Below are positions 24,030-36,819 of a stretch of DNA of 64,000 bases, piece by piece. The notes under the pieces were generated by a model that worked only from the letters and a program-made list of their open reading frames with translations, was not told where the DNA came from and did not search any database. The stretch spans positions 1 to 64,000 of the forward strand of contig JAMKCH010072519.1 in the NCBI GenBank assembly GCA_023653785.1, given 5' to 3'. The stretch is from Ophioderma brevispina (lineage: Eukaryota; Echinodermata; Ophiuroidea; Amphilepidida; Ophiodermatidae). A program made the translations under genes and the position numbers. How positions within the stretch are numbered: position 1 is the stretch's first letter; the number at the start of each line of letters is the position of its first letter.

Positions 24030-25830
24030 CATCTTAGTCCCTTGGTAGATTTATAGGACCCTTGCATATGACCCTGCGTGAGAGTCTGTACAGAAATGTT
24101 GTGATGCTTTTCTAGGCAACGTGCTCTCATAGTCCACAAACCCCGTGAGACAGATGTCAAATCGATATCTTTTGCTTCTCGATGATCTTCTTAAAGTGTG
24201 ATATGGTCTGCTGTATCTACAAGGCCGAACGAAATCATCCTTTTTCACATTACTGATTTTCATGCCAAAATCAGCTGCCATCTCTACCCTTGCAAGGATG
24301 ACTCGTGTGAAGACTTTGTAAATGTGAAGGGCACACGTTGATAGGTCTGTATTTTTGATGTCTTTCGTATCCCCCTTTTGAACATAATGACTTTGCTTCC
24401 TCTCACTGGGTAGGTACTTGCTCTCCTCCCATCGTTAAAATATCTGCAGTCAATTATCATTTCCCGGTGCCTTTCTTTTTTCAGTGCTCTCTCCAACTTC
24501 ATCTCTTAAATTAGGTGGTTCATCATTTGCTTTCTTTTCAGTCTTCATTCATCCTATCCTCCCTCTGGTATCTTTGCTGTACAGTTCTCTGTAAATTCCC
24601 TCAAAGGTTTCCTATTATTTTTACTTTGGCTGTAATATTTAAGACCCACGCTTATTTTTCAGCGATGACATAAGCTTTCTTCTCCCTCTAGACTTTCTGT
24701 TAAAAAAAGCAACGAGATTTGGGTCGACCGCAAATATTGGTGTCGATAGATATAATTTCATTTAGATTAGACCCTCAATAGATTTCCTTATCTTTCTTAC
24801 CTACAGCAATAGAAATACTATTAAACAAGAGAGGAAAAGGTGATTTTGATTTCCTTATATTTCAAGAATAAAAAGCCAGCTGAAGTCGGTATTTGGCTCG
24901 TATGAATCGACATGTAGAACAATTGCACAACTTTGTACCAATAAACATTTCCAGCTTAATCCTTTACAGATGGAAATATTTGTTTATTAAGGCTTTACAT
25001 CACGGCAAAATCAGACTTCCGATTTTTTTTATATACACACTGATATGTGACTCTCTCGTTTGCCCTTTTGGCTTTTGGTCCTATATGACTTCCAGTACTT
25101 CTCGTAACCATGCTAGTTCTAGCCTTTCTTTTTCCGGGGGGGGCCGCCGGGTCTTATCTTACGATTGCTTTGTTCAGTTCTGTGTATTCAATCTGGTTAC
25201 GTGTGTTTTTGTCTGCAAGTCTTGAAGTTTTCTGTTCTCATTCAAATCTATAGATCTCTTCTCTTCCTTATCTGTTGTTCCTTTGTATCTTCTGACCCTT
25301 TGCTAATTTCTTGCTTAACTGTAACTCTTGTGGTTTATATGTGCATATGATGTGTCCTAGTGGTTGATCCTTCTACTAGATCATCTAGTGCTGCAAACTA
25401 TTGATGCAATGAAGTTGGAGGGGGAGAGGGGAACTCTTGCTGCTTCTTGAAGAGCAGCTCATGGTCTATTGGGGGGGGGCGTCTTTTCTTAGTCTTTTGA
25501 ACCCTTCGAAAAAACCCCTTTCCATCTTCCTACCAACGTTACTATTGCTCTGAGAAATCGGTGATCACTGCCCGTGTCAACTGTTGGTAAATTTGCCAAA
25601 TTCCTCCGAATTCTATGTTGCCACATTATGTAGTCGATCATGTTGTGAGTTGATGACTTTGATATTGATGTAGTAGTTCCAGAAGTTTTTATTTGGTATT
25701 TTGAAGAATGTATTGCCAATAACTAGGTTATGGTCTGAAACAAATTCCAGCAGTCTTTCTCCCCTCTCATTTCTATCTCCTATACCAAAGACCAGGGTAA
25801 ACAGGGGTAAAATTTGTTAATGTTTCATAT
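24030..25830 (-). mobile_element. Decayed RTE-like LINE, minus strand
   Basis: Read on the minus strand from 25830: GIGDRNERGERLLEFVSDHN then LVIGNTFFKIPN, then MIDYIMWQHRIRR and TGSDHRFLRAIV, the C-terminal part of an RTE-type endonuclease. Further on come ALKKERHREMIID, a broken IKNYRP-type stretch (24340-24420), and the RT palm segment YRFDICLTGFVDYE (~24130-24170). Frames shift repeatedly and the YADD region is absent, so only a fragment remains. Confidence 0.78.
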
Positions 25831-27950
25831 GGGGTTAAGAGGTGAAGAGACATGTTCATCTGATGGTCCTGATGATTAAAGTGGTATAGTTGGCGATATC
25901 TAGGACAATTACTTTTAACACAGTAGGCTTAAAATGGTTCAAGCTCATCCTGGGGTAAAAAAAAATAGAATGCATAGATTCTTCCAGTGGAGGGCGGCCA
26001 TGAAATCCCAATTTTAACACGTAAAAGCGAAATCTTGACGAAAAATTCTGATTTTTTTATATGTTGTCAAGGAATATTTTCTTATTCCAAAACCGAATGG
26101 AGTTGAAGAATCAACCCCACTGGAAGAGTTATTTCTGATTTCTTCTTGTATTAATAACGAACGAGGACGAGGTCGTATGTAGGTCATGGGAACACCCATG
26201 ACCGATCCACATCATAGCACCAAAATTGGTTTGTGGTTTGCACTCCGTATTGTTGTAATTTCTTTTGACATTTTTGGTGAATTGCTATAATGAATGAGGC
26301 TTTGCCGATACCGCCTTGATTCTTGTCAAAATTAGCTCAAATCTTCATACTGATGGAGAGTAACGTGAAATAAATGTTATGTATTGTTTGACATTTGAGT
26401 ATACTTATGTGGAGGGGTGGTATTGATAGGGCCCTCGGGGTCCCACAGGGCCTATAATGGAGCATCACCTTATCTTCTGCTTAATACATTTAAGCTGATT
26501 AATATAAAGTGTATGTATATTGGATCATTATTCTCTCCATGATGGCCTTGAATGGTTTTTGGCCTGCTTTTCAAACTCAAGAAGTTGTATATATATACAT
26601 TTTTTAATCCGTAGAAGCAGATGGACATGTCTATGCAAATATTAACCCCTTATAAAACATTTACACATTTTACCCCCGTTAATTTACCCCTTTCCACATC
26701 TCAAAATGTAAAGGAAAACACAGTTTTATCATCGCGATTTGGAATCAGAAGACCATGGTTGCCCAGAAGCCATCAAAACATTTTGTGTAGACTCTTATGC
26801 AAGGTCATATCTATTGCAGGAATATCTCTGAGAACACTCCCGTACAAAGTTAAGATTCTTCCTTTTATTTATATAGATGTCATAAAGTGTCATAAAATGC
26901 ATATCTCGTAGCCGATCTTTAATCTATCTTTTATAGTTTTTCGTGTGTATAATAGATGTGAATGATAAAAAATGCCCTTTATACCTACTTTACATTCTCA
27001 CCTTCTGCGAATATCAATTCAGCAGTTTTTAAGCATGACCTGAATACATGCCCCAAAGTTACCGTCAACAGCCAAGAAGTGTCAAATAGCTTTGATGAGA
27101 TAATAAATTAACCTATTAATCATAATTAATTACCTCCATAAAACATGACCTGACAAAATGCTATTGCTACTGTTGGTATTATGTTGGACTTAGGAATATA
27201 GATTATGAAGACGGATGTAACATGTGTACCTTAAAAGGCAAGTGTCAGGCTGACCCAAAACATAACACTCAGGACAAATGCATTTTCTTAAATAGGAGGG
27301 TACGCCCGGGTCTTTGTTTTCTATTACTTTAAAGCCAAATAAAATAAACTTAATTGAAATACAATATAAACTAGAAATAAACCTAAGGATTTTAACATAT
27401 CAATTCTTAAAAAAAAAGAAAGAGGTTCAGCATATGACCAATTTGCCACCCATACTAACCCATATGGGGATACACATGAACCACAAACCACTAACCGTTG
27501 TATGTCCACGCGCATCAGTGTTTTGGTTGATCAGCCGTTTATCAGCCGATAATTCTTCAGATCATTAACATCACCTGTTTTTTGATAAGCGGTTTGACAT
27601 GGGCCAACTTATAAATTGATGGTACAATCCCAGAACTCAAAGATTCATTGATATTTTTGGTGATATAAGAATTATACGGAATCTGCCACAAAGGTTTGAG
27701 TTCTTGCCATTTTAGTCCCTTATGGGTCTGTTGGCCATGGTACTGGTGTATTTTGTTTCTAATTACGCATGCTTTACTATGTTTCTTTTTGTTTTATTTT
27801 GTTTGCTTGTTTCTTGTTGTTTATTCTCCACATAATTTTGGTTTCTTTGGAAATTCGATACGGAAGCGTCTGATTGTTTATGTTTGCTTTGGTTTGGTTT
27901 AGTTTTAGCATTCCGTGTAATTTAGGGAATTGATGAGGCTATACACCAAT
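25831..27950. other. Intron sequence without a recognised gene
   Basis: AT-rich, with several short open frames that show no known motif. Nothing further could be supported. Confidence 0.35.
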
Positions 27951-27964
27951 CCGATTTTACACAT

Positions 27965-28165
27965 TCCAACACCTCACTGGCAGCCATAGCTGGGGTACAT
28001 CCTGCTTGAATTCACCCAAATGTCCAGATTAAATGTAGCTTTTGAATTATACTTAATCAAGCGTGGTACAGACGTACAAAAGATTTGGGTAGGTTTTGGG
28101 TTGGAGGCCCCCCAGTAATGCGGATCAATTCTGACCATCATTTGGCTGGTCGGATTTGTCTATAC
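27965..28165 (+). repeat. ~200-bp dispersed repeat, forward copy
   Basis: CTCACTGGCAGCCATAGCTG through CATTTGGCTGGTCGG is present in reverse complement at 54145-54345, including TACTTAATCAAGCGTGGTAC. Confidence 0.8.
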
Positions 28166-28589
28166 TGATCCACCATGTCTGCTATTGAAATTGAACTGAA
28201 AGATTAATTTGTGAAAAAACACATACTAAAGCATTGCTAATTATAAATATAATGTTTCACACTATATTCTATATTATATTGGTCATAATTTGTAAGATTG
28301 TAAATGTATTCAATAGTCGATAATTTTCAATTTTGAGTATGTTACAATATCATATTACCCGCTATCTTACAAAATGTGTAACCAATGTAAATCGGACCAA
28401 TCCGATTTTGCAGTCTCCTTTTTGATGAAACATAATCTTTTGTTCTACATATCGGGTCGGAATGAAATAAAACGGGAAGTAAAAGCTTAATAGTTGGCCA
28501 CCGACATTTATTGTTGCATCTCACTTATTTGTTATTTTTTTCACGCCGAAACTGCAGGACATTTTCATTGAAGCCTGGCGTTCGATTTA

Positions 28590-29045
28590 AGACCATTTTT
28601 AACAAAATCGGACCTACGGTTATGGCGCGGCGTTACGTAATCGCGCACTGCGTGCGAAGAAAAGTTATTTCCCATTGAAATTACTGAACAGCAGAAATCT
28701 AGTTTTTTGTGCTAAGAAATACAGTTACACACTCTTTAATCTTATTTATTTGATTTATTTGTAGTAAGAGCATTTGTGCGCATACTTTGACACACATCAT
28801 TGCTAAAAAAATAACTTTTGCTTGAAAAAACGGCGAAAAACCATGAATTTTTGCGATTTTTTTTAGACTTTTCGCATTTTTGCATGACATCATGTTTGAC
28901 GTCACTGTGAGGTCATACAAGGTATGTTAGCACTTTTTTGGTGTCAGTTGACTCGGGAGGGTCATAGCTATCCATTATACTACATATATTATAGTTCATC
29001 AATCCGGCGATGAGGGTCAAAAAAGCCCGGCTCTTTAGGGTTAAG
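28590..29045 (+). repeat. Possible diverged relative of the G-tract element
   Basis: GACGTCACTGTGA, AAGGTATGTTAGCAC and GGGTCATAGCTATCCATT correspond in order to the 3250-3345 stretch of the family, but no G-run palindromes are present. Relationship is weak. Confidence 0.4.
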
Positions 29046-29299
29046 AGCATAACAAATTCACACCCATGCGTACTTTAGTTTTTGACAAAATGTCTTTGTT
29101 CAGTGTTTATGTTTGGTATTATTATAATCATATCAAGCTGCTCAAATTAAATTTGCAGATCACCAGAGGAATTGGGGAAATTACTGTCGCCGCGACAAAA
29201 GAGGTTTACTTATTTTTATTTTACTTTAGTAAAAAATCTGTAGAGAATCCGTTGTGATCTAATATGTCATTAGAAAGAACGGGTTTTCATTGTCTAAAC

Positions 29300-29945
29300 T
29301 AAAAAAATGCTCTAGCCAAAGCCGAGTTGTACTAATTTGAAAGAAACCACTCATTTCATTTTCCTGATTGCACACATCTGGGTAACTTACATTAGTTTCT
29401 ATTTGGCACAAATCAATAATGTGTGAACAAGAAAGCTTCCGTTGGTTTGCAACTTTCATTGTCAAAATGGAAGAAAGTTTTACTTTTATATTTCATACTC
29501 AAAATACCTTCATCAAGAGCAAAATTTTAAATTCTGGCAATTTCAAATGATATCGAATTTTGATCTTGCGACTCAGTCGCCAGCCTCTAGCACTGCTGTG
29601 TCCTTTAGTAGACTTCTCTTATAAGAAACACTTCATTGCATTTCCTCCAGTGTTCTTGAACAAACATAATTGCATAAAGAGTTTGCGATGAAAAATATAG
29701 TTTATTATACATTGCTTGATGAATATAGAAAGATGAACTTAATTATCGCTTGAGTATGAATGTAATAGCTAAACTTTCATTTAGAATGTTGGAAACCAAC
29801 GAATCTGTCTTGTACACGCTTTCTTAATTTGGAGTGAATAGAAACTGATGAAAGTTACCCAGATGTGTACATTCAGGAAAATGGGTGATTTTATTCAAAT
29901 TGGTACCACTTGGGTATTGCATGTGCAATTTTAAAAAAAATCATC
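29300..29945. mobile_element. Inverted-repeat element with ~155-bp arms
   Basis: The left arm (29306-29461) and right arm (29775-29935) are inverted copies: GCACACATCTGGGTAACTTA at the left, TGAAAGTTACCCAGATGTGT at the right. The spacer of about 310 bases shows no coding signal. Confidence 0.75.
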
Positions 29946-31220
29946 TTTTAAATTTAGACCTTCAGAAATAATATTGCTCTGTGCAATGATATATTACTTT
30001 ACAGAGAATTCCTTTTAGATTTTTCCCTAAACCATGACAAAAATGAGTAAACTTCTTTTTGAATCAGCCTGTAGCGCCCCATTGTGGAATTATGACGTTA
30101 TAGGTGGCAAAAGTGGGGGAAGGGAATCTCTGGTCCCATCTCCGTCTTCTGCAAATGCTAAATCAGATCTTTACCTCAACTTGCACCACTCTTATATACA
30201 GAGTTTACCATCTTCCTCACCCAATACAATGCAACTTCCGCCGCAACTGAATTATTGGTTCCGGAAAAGTGCCATGCATCCAGTTTCGTCTGTTCCTATA
30301 TGTTTTGATTCGGGGTTGCTGAGAAAAAAAGGAGGAGGATGGACTTCTTTTTAATTTTTCTGTCCAAAAAAGTTGAGCATATCCCTATATTACCATATAT
30401 TGATCACACCATGCGGCCGCTGCACTTCCTGAAAAAGAGGCCTTTTTTATTTTCTACTTCTGTCAGTTGACTCCTCTATTTTTTTAAAATAATACTGTGT
30501 TGTGCCTATTGTACTAAAACTATAGGTCATAAATAGGGCAAACTATACGGGAAAATATACCCATTTAATAGGCTACTACTAAGATTCCCAGATAAAACAC
30601 TGTAAAAATGTTTTTTTTTTTTTTAAAAACTCAGTGTTGAGTAAAAAAGACACAACTCTTACTGCTGAGTAAAATCTTTGTCAAAGTTGAGTAAACGTTA
30701 GTCATTGAGCGTGTTTCTACTGGGGCCATTTACTGTTTCGGACACGGATCGATCCATTATCCGGCTCAGTAGAAACAGACCGACCCACTATTTCAATGCG
30801 ATATGCGTTACGGCTAATCAAACCTGCTCTGAGACGGTTATTGTCGTGTTACGTACCACTACTTCACCAGTAGCAACAGGCGATAGCGGCATTTGCCGTG
30901 TTGGGCAGGACGTGATGCCAAGGCCAAGCTGGTAGTGCGGCTTCTGCTTCGCGCGCCGTTCAAATCACTAGCAGTTTACTGTATTTTTTAAAATTTTAGA
31001 AGTGAATCAATAATCCTCTGATCAATATATTGATTCTGTTGGCAAACCATTGTTGCGCAAACGTTGGGGTGACATTGAAATTACATTTAAACTTGATCGG
31101 CAATGGCAATATAAGGCTGATGCTATCTTGGCCCAGTATTGTGTGTGCATGGGCGAGGTCTTGGGACAGTTCATTTATTCCCATGAAATTCTTGCTTATT
31201 ACTCATTTTATTGTAAGATA
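29946..31220. other. Intron sequence without a recognised gene
   Basis: Open frames at 30034-30354 and 31030-31245 match nothing I know. A hairpin lies at 30713-30776. Confidence 0.35.
30713..30776. repeat. 14-15-bp inverted repeat
   Basis: GTTTCTACTGGGGCC pairs with GGCTCAGTAGAAAC across about 35 bases. Confidence 0.6.
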
Positions 31221-31373
31221 CACACAGAACATCACCAATCACTGATTTCTGACCACTGCTAACCGATCAGCTGACCAGTCAGTCTTTTACAACAACACAC
31301 ACAATAAGGTGAAAAAAAAAATGATTACTGACCACTGGTCGATGATCAAAATTTCCTTCAAGGGACGCTGATG

Positions 31374-32660
31374 GTCGATTTTCATGAAAACGGTGCATTT
31401 CCAGAAATTTTGTGTCTTTGGTTAATAAGTCTTTTCAACAATGCTTTATTGGAACAAAACGGTAATATTTTGATAGGGGCCGTTGAGCTGCATTTGGGCA
31501 TATATAGTTTGCCATGCTTTTTCGTTTTCTTTTCTTGAGACTAATTTGCCTTCAAACATCGAAAATAGGAGAAAAATTGATGTCCGAAACACAACATCAA
31601 AATTATTAAAAAAAAATTAAAATACTTAGCAGCTTAAATTCTTCTGAATATCAATGTTTCTTGTTGTGAAACATGTGTAGAAATTATGTAATGATGTTTT
31701 TCCTTGTATTCTCACTTTATTTTTATATTTTTGAAATACAAACATAATGTCCGTGAAAAAACCTTGTTTATTACGTTATCCTTCACAAAGCAGATCCTAA
31801 GTTTTGTAAAACTTCTACTAAGTTATTGATTGTGCATCTTATTTCAAGGTAAACATAATGCGGCAGTTGGAAATAGTGTTTTCTTTAGCTCACAATGACT
31901 ATTAAAAAGTCTAAGAAATGTTGAACTTTGTAAAAAATGTGACCTTTTTAAGGAAGTGTATTACGTTATCCACATTTCTCAGCAACCAAACAAGCTATTT
32001 AAATATTGATCAAGAGTGGCATAGATACTTATTTTCCGACCACAAAAATCATAAAAAACTTTCAATCAGATACATCTTAGTCAATGGGAGATGTGAAAAA
32101 TGGTAAAAAATGTTTACTACGTTATTGTGTATTAAGTTATCGTTTATTAAGTTGAATGCGTTTTAGTTAACATTATCAACTATAATTTGGCCATAGAATG
32201 ATATGATGTCAATTAAATGGACCTTTAGAATAAATTAGTAAAAGGTATCTTCATATTTGTTTATTATAAAGTCTAATTTTCAGGCAAAATTCAATACTCA
32301 AGGATAACGTAACAAACTAAACAAATAGGAGCATATTTCTTGAGTTCCAATTAGCTACTCAAACTTTAACTTCGTACAAATAGAAATTACTCCCAGCAAC
32401 CTCTCTGATAATGTCATCAGTTGGCATATTTTGTTGATTTTTAAAATTTTGATAACGTAATAAACCCTATTCTTTTGCTGTACAAAATGTTTGTGTGCAT
32501 ACTGTGCAGAAACGTAAGAAGTGTTGTTGGCAATATTATTTTTCCCGTAATAGGTATTGAACACTTAAATGTTTAAAACAAAAAACATATAATTTTGAGA
32601 CAATATTTTTTTGGGTGTGTCTTACCTCCGAAATGCACCGTTTTCATGAAAATCGATATG
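31374..32660. mobile_element. Inverted-repeat element with recurrent TTACGTTATC motif
   Basis: Ends are GTCGATTTTCATGAAAACGG (plus GTGCATTTC) and its inverted counterpart ATGCACCGTTTTCATGAAAA. Inside, TTACGTTATC occurs at about 31773 and 31963, a variant TACGTTATTG at 32118, and the inverted GATAACGTAA at 32303 and 32450. No coding signal. Confidence 0.7.
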
Positions 32661-33291
32661 ATACGGGCGCACTTAATTTTAGTCAGAACTGAGGTTTAAC
32701 CGGAGATTTTGGTACCATTAGAAAGCTTGTATGTGTGTGTTGTAATTGGACGGGGTACTTTTAAGCCTAAAACATTTTCTTTGTGTGTAGATCAAGTAAT
32801 TAGATATAGATAATTTTAGATAATTTTAATCCAATGGCACAATTAGGTTGCACAATTAAACGCCTGAAAATCAGTGGTGTAACAGGACCCTGCAAATAGG
32901 AAGGCAAAAAGATTGCCCAAATATTATTCAGATTATACTTGAATACCTCATAGTCCATAATGTTTATAATCAGTTGACAAAGATATGAGAGCTGTCAAGT
33001 TGCTATTATCATTGGACCCAATTGTTGTTTTGTGGTTTTCTTATTATTAAGTACACAGGAGTACACGGGAACGCTATTTTTTAGAGATTCAATATGATTA
33101 GAACAATAAGTACTAAATGGGATCATTAAAATTTGCCAACATAAACAGCAAGGCGAAATCAAAAACGCATCAAACCATCCGGGAACCCGAGTGTAGTCTT
33201 TCAAAGACTTAACGGAAGGCGGCGCTCTTACCCATATCGAGCGGTTACACACAGACTTAACTAAAAGCTAATCCTGGTCACGAATATTTAA

Positions 33292-34665
33292 CAGGAATTT
33301 TAGTGTATAAATCTATCGGCACAATATAATGAATATCCCAAAATGGACGTACCAGATGTTGCTGGTAATTGGAGTATTCATTTCGAAGAAGCATCATTTT
33401 AACGATTAACTTTCGAAGCAGTAGCGATTTAAGGAGAGCCGCCACGTGATATTTACGCTACGTTTTGCCACAAGCCATGTTTAGTCTTTCACACCAATTG
33501 AAAGATGAACGGTGGTTAGTCAAGTTCTGGCCTGTATGTAAGACTATGCGTTTACTTTTAACATTGGAATTAAAACCACAGCTTTAATTTAACGTTTTCT
33601 TTGAAATATATAAATTGATCAAAAAAGGGTATACATTTGTGCCTATTTTTATAAATGAGCCTGGGATGCTGAGAAAATAGTTTAAAATAAAATTAGGAAC
33701 TCTACATATACAAAGCAAGCGTTACCTCGGTACATGAAAAAGTACGTAAATTGCTGAACGCGACAGTTAGTGGGTTTCGAACACTGCTCTCTATACAATG
33801 GATTGGAAACCTGTGCTTCGTAATTGAAGCACTGATGGCCAAATTGGTAATCCAAAAAGATCCCAAGAGGTGGTTAACGACCGGTCATTTATACACATCA
33901 TTGTTCCCATTGAATGTGGATCAGCGACAAACGACTACAGAACAAGCCATTCAGTGAAGATAATTGTATATTGCGCGTATGGAATGGCATGTCTCAAAAC
34001 GTGCACCCGGAACTACAACTTCTGTTTAAACAGGTGTCTCAGTATGTTATTGTGTTCGGTAGTCCAAGATACCCGCCCGTTGCTCCAGTACTCTAATATA
34101 CAATGACTGCTGTGTGCAATCCATTTATAAGAATCAGTGGTTACAGTTCGACTGCGAAAAAACTAAATAATTACGCGACCCTTTTCAATGTCCACGTTTT
34201 CATGGATTGTAGTGTTTTAGGCCACTAAACTTTGTGTAATCACAAAAATGATATCTAAAACACCCCGCTTAACATTTCTCATATCACTGAGGTTTTTAAA
34301 AAGTGTATTTTTTTTTTGCAATAACAATTATAAAAAACAACTTCGCTCCTATCCTTAGTGGTGCTCACCGACGTTCAAAAGGAAGAGGCTTGTGGCAAAC
34401 TTGCAACGTGATATATGCGCGTATGGGATAGATTTTCCGCTGGCTTCTGTTTCCGGTAGTGCATGCGGCGTTGTAAAATCGACCACAGGGAAAAACTGGT
34501 AAGCGTCCATGCCGTTTTTAAAGTTGTTTATTTGGTCGGATAATCTGGCTTTTTTCGCAAGGAATACTCCAACGGCAATGAAAACCATCTGTTACGTTTT
34601 ATTTAGGGAGATCATTATATATGTGCCGATAGATTTGACCGATAGATTTATTACGCATAAGTCGC
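33292..34665. mobile_element. TTAA-flanked long-TIR element, copy D (1374 bp)
   Basis: TTAA at 33288-33291 and 34666-34669. The left end has ATAAATCTATCGGCACA and the right end its inverted counterpart TGTGCCGATAGATTT; similarity of the arms continues for over 100 bases into the element. Neither hairpin MITE is present, so this copy shows the empty sites at about 33765 and 34125. Its flanks differ from those of copies A-C, so it is an independent insertion. Confidence 0.85.
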
Positions 34666-34669
34666 TTAA

Positions 34670-36030
34670 ATCTAAATGACCCTTGGAAGTACACTATTTT
34701 TGCAGCGGGGTTAATCCACTAACCTCAACGGATTTTGAAGTTAATTAATTTATTCCAAAAAAGAGATTCTGTCATGGTAACTGAGACAGAGATTGGCATA
34801 GTAAATGCCGTAGTAGTTCCCCAAATGACGTTAGGAAACCCCCAATGCCCAAATCGAACGGGTCATGTCCTACCCCCTGCTCAATGGAAATGTTTTCATC
34901 CGTAGTCTATGTCGACTAATACATTCAATATACTTGATGAAACATGGATAAGGGACGATGCTAAGTAGTTTATGTAAACTTTACCATATTTACCCGTATC
35001 AATTGAAAGGAAAATGATGGAAATGACGAACTAATCGATTTAAAAGCAGGAACCTTCTAGGTGGATATTATAATATTTGTTGTTTTTGTTAGTGTTATGC
35101 ATTATACACCGTCGTAGATCAGTTGAACTCACTGATCGGTGGACATTGCTAATGTATAATATGCCTAATAACTCATTTCCCTTTACTTTCCTCAATACAG
35201 TGTTTTAACACTATAATCCCGGTATGTGGGTTGTAAAACATCTCATGATCAGTCAGTCATTAAATCCACTGACTGATCAGGTACCTATTGATCAGTGGTC
35301 AGTGATCCTTTTTAAAAAGGTGTTTTTATATCTGTGGATATACCCTACAATTTATGTACAATCGTCCTGGGGAGGGGGGGGGGCACCTGTATTCAAAGGT
35401 GGATATGATAAGAAAACGCGTTAAAAAGGTCCCTTTTTTCCAACAGGCGATGTACGCGCATATATTGATTAGGGTGTCAAAAACAGCAAAATGTGGCAAA
35501 AAGGGTATGTTTTTCATAAGCCTAAAATTGTGATGTACGTGTTTGATTATGTAATGCTCACATTAAGCAGAGATCGAAAATCTAAATTGGAAGTAAAAGA
35601 AAGCAAGAAAATACTAACGACACAATGCATTGCTTACTTGTTTGGGGTAGCTAAAACTGACAGAAATACTTGTTAAGGGTAGCAAAACAGACAAAAAATA
35701 CTTGTTTAGGGTATGTTTTTTAGTCGGTGGAAATCCTGGTGGAAAAAATCCATGTTCACGCATTATATCCATAAGAATACAAGTGCCCCCAGGATAATCG
35801 CAACGGGAAATAAAGCAATATACAAAAAAGGGCAAACACAATAATAAACACACACACATGCACAAAACAAACAACAAACAAATGCAGCCAAAACAAAACA
35901 AAAGACAAAATCAAGGCAGCAAAGAGCAAACAAAAACAAAACAAAACCAGACAAATAAAAAACTACTGTTACCAACAACGACAAATTCTACATAGGCCAG
36001 TTTAAAATATATTTTCAATTTTCTCACCAG
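34670..36030. other. Intron sequence with GATCAGT hairpins, no gene
   Basis: Contains imperfect hairpins at 35098-35165 (CATTATACA...TGTATAATATG with GATCAGT/ACTGATC inside) and 35244-35275 (TGATCAGTCAGT/ACTGACTGATCA). The long minus-strand frames at 35614-35984 are low-complexity Cys/Leu/Phe translations of an A/C-rich tract. Confidence 0.5.
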
Positions 36031-36116
36031 TTCTGTCGTGGTTCTGTTCGCCTGCTTTTTCGGGTACGATCTCGGCCATCATATTTACGGTGCTCAACTT
36101 CACAGTTCTCAAAGCA
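36031..36116 (+). CDS. SLC20A: SLC20 exon: ILSWFCSPAFSGTISAI membrane segment
   Basis: The acceptor is TTTTCTCACCAG and the donor AAAGCA|GTAAGT. The first two bases complete an Ile codon begun in the 16305 exon. The exon then reads LSWFCSPAFSGTISAIIF and TVLNFTVLKA in one unbroken frame (28 codons), which matches the family motif SWF.SP..SG followed by a membrane span. The spacing between NW in the previous exon and SWF here is eight residues, as in vertebrate family members. It ends in phase 0. This is one of the few exons without a visible frame break. Confidence 0.9.
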
Positions 36117-36269
36117 GTAAGTAAATCTTAAGTCGTATTCTGCAGTCTACAGGCTATTTTGTCATCAATAACTATAAATCCGAATGATTGCGCTCGCCCA
36201 AAAAGGAATAAATAAATAAAAAATAAAATAAAGAAATAGACAAAAACATAAATTCAAAACAAGGATGGT

Positions 36270-36470
36270 ACACGTAGTCGTCGGCTCCTTTGTGCATCAA
36301 TGGTTATTGAATATTGCTTGGAACCTAAATCTGCAGGGATCAAAATAGTCAAAATAATTTTTTAATAAACAAAAGGGTGGGTCCCAGACGTTTTATTTTA
36401 AGTGGTTACGAATGTCTTTAGCTCCTTTGTGTATCAATGGTCGTTGGAACCCAAATTACAGTGCTCAACC
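36270..36470 (+). repeat. Two direct repeats of ~50 bp
   Basis: GGCTCCTTTGTGCATCAATG (36281) and AGCTCCTTTGTGTATCAATG (36420), each followed by a TTG.AA segment and GGAACC.AAAT. Confidence 0.6.
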
Positions 36471-36696
36471 TCAAACTACATTGGTTCAGGACTTTTCATG
36501 TAGGTGTAGAGGCCACACTTAAAATTGTGAAGAATAATTGCGTTTCAGGATATTTGTACCTTACATCACAAATATCGATTTGTTATAGTTAAAGAAAAAT
36601 AACGCTACGTAATGGTTTTTTTTTTTTCCTTTTTAAATATCACTCCCATTTTGGTATCTCATGTTGTTTTCGTGAATATGTTTTTTCTATTTTTAG

Positions 36697-36708
36697 GGTC
36701 ATCAGAAA
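36697..36708 (+). CDS. SLC20A: Candidate 12-nt microexon (GHQK) of the SLC20 gene
   Basis: TTTTTTCTATTTTTAG precedes GGTCATCAGAAA, which is followed by GTAAGTTG, so a polypyrimidine tract, an acceptor and a near-consensus donor enclose just 12 bases. It starts and ends in phase 0, as needed after VLKA| of the 36031 exon, and would add the four polar residues GHQK where family members have a short charged linker. This rests only on splice signals and phase. A chance pairing of AG and GTAAGT is possible. Confidence 0.4.
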
Positions 36709-36819
36709 GTAAGTTGAATAGTGTTGTAAATATCATTGAATTCGAAAAGACTTTAAACTTAGAAATATAACACAATACTAAATAATACATGTTTGATGTT
36801 TTAGATCATTCTCATTAAA

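Noticed and set aside
30034..30354. 106-codon plus-strand open frame
   Set aside because: Ser/Pro-rich without any recognised domain; length is within chance for this amount of sequence.
35614..35984. Minus-strand frames resembling membrane proteins
   Set aside because: Low-complexity Phe/Leu/Cys/Val translation of an A/C-rich tract; no start context or conserved motif.
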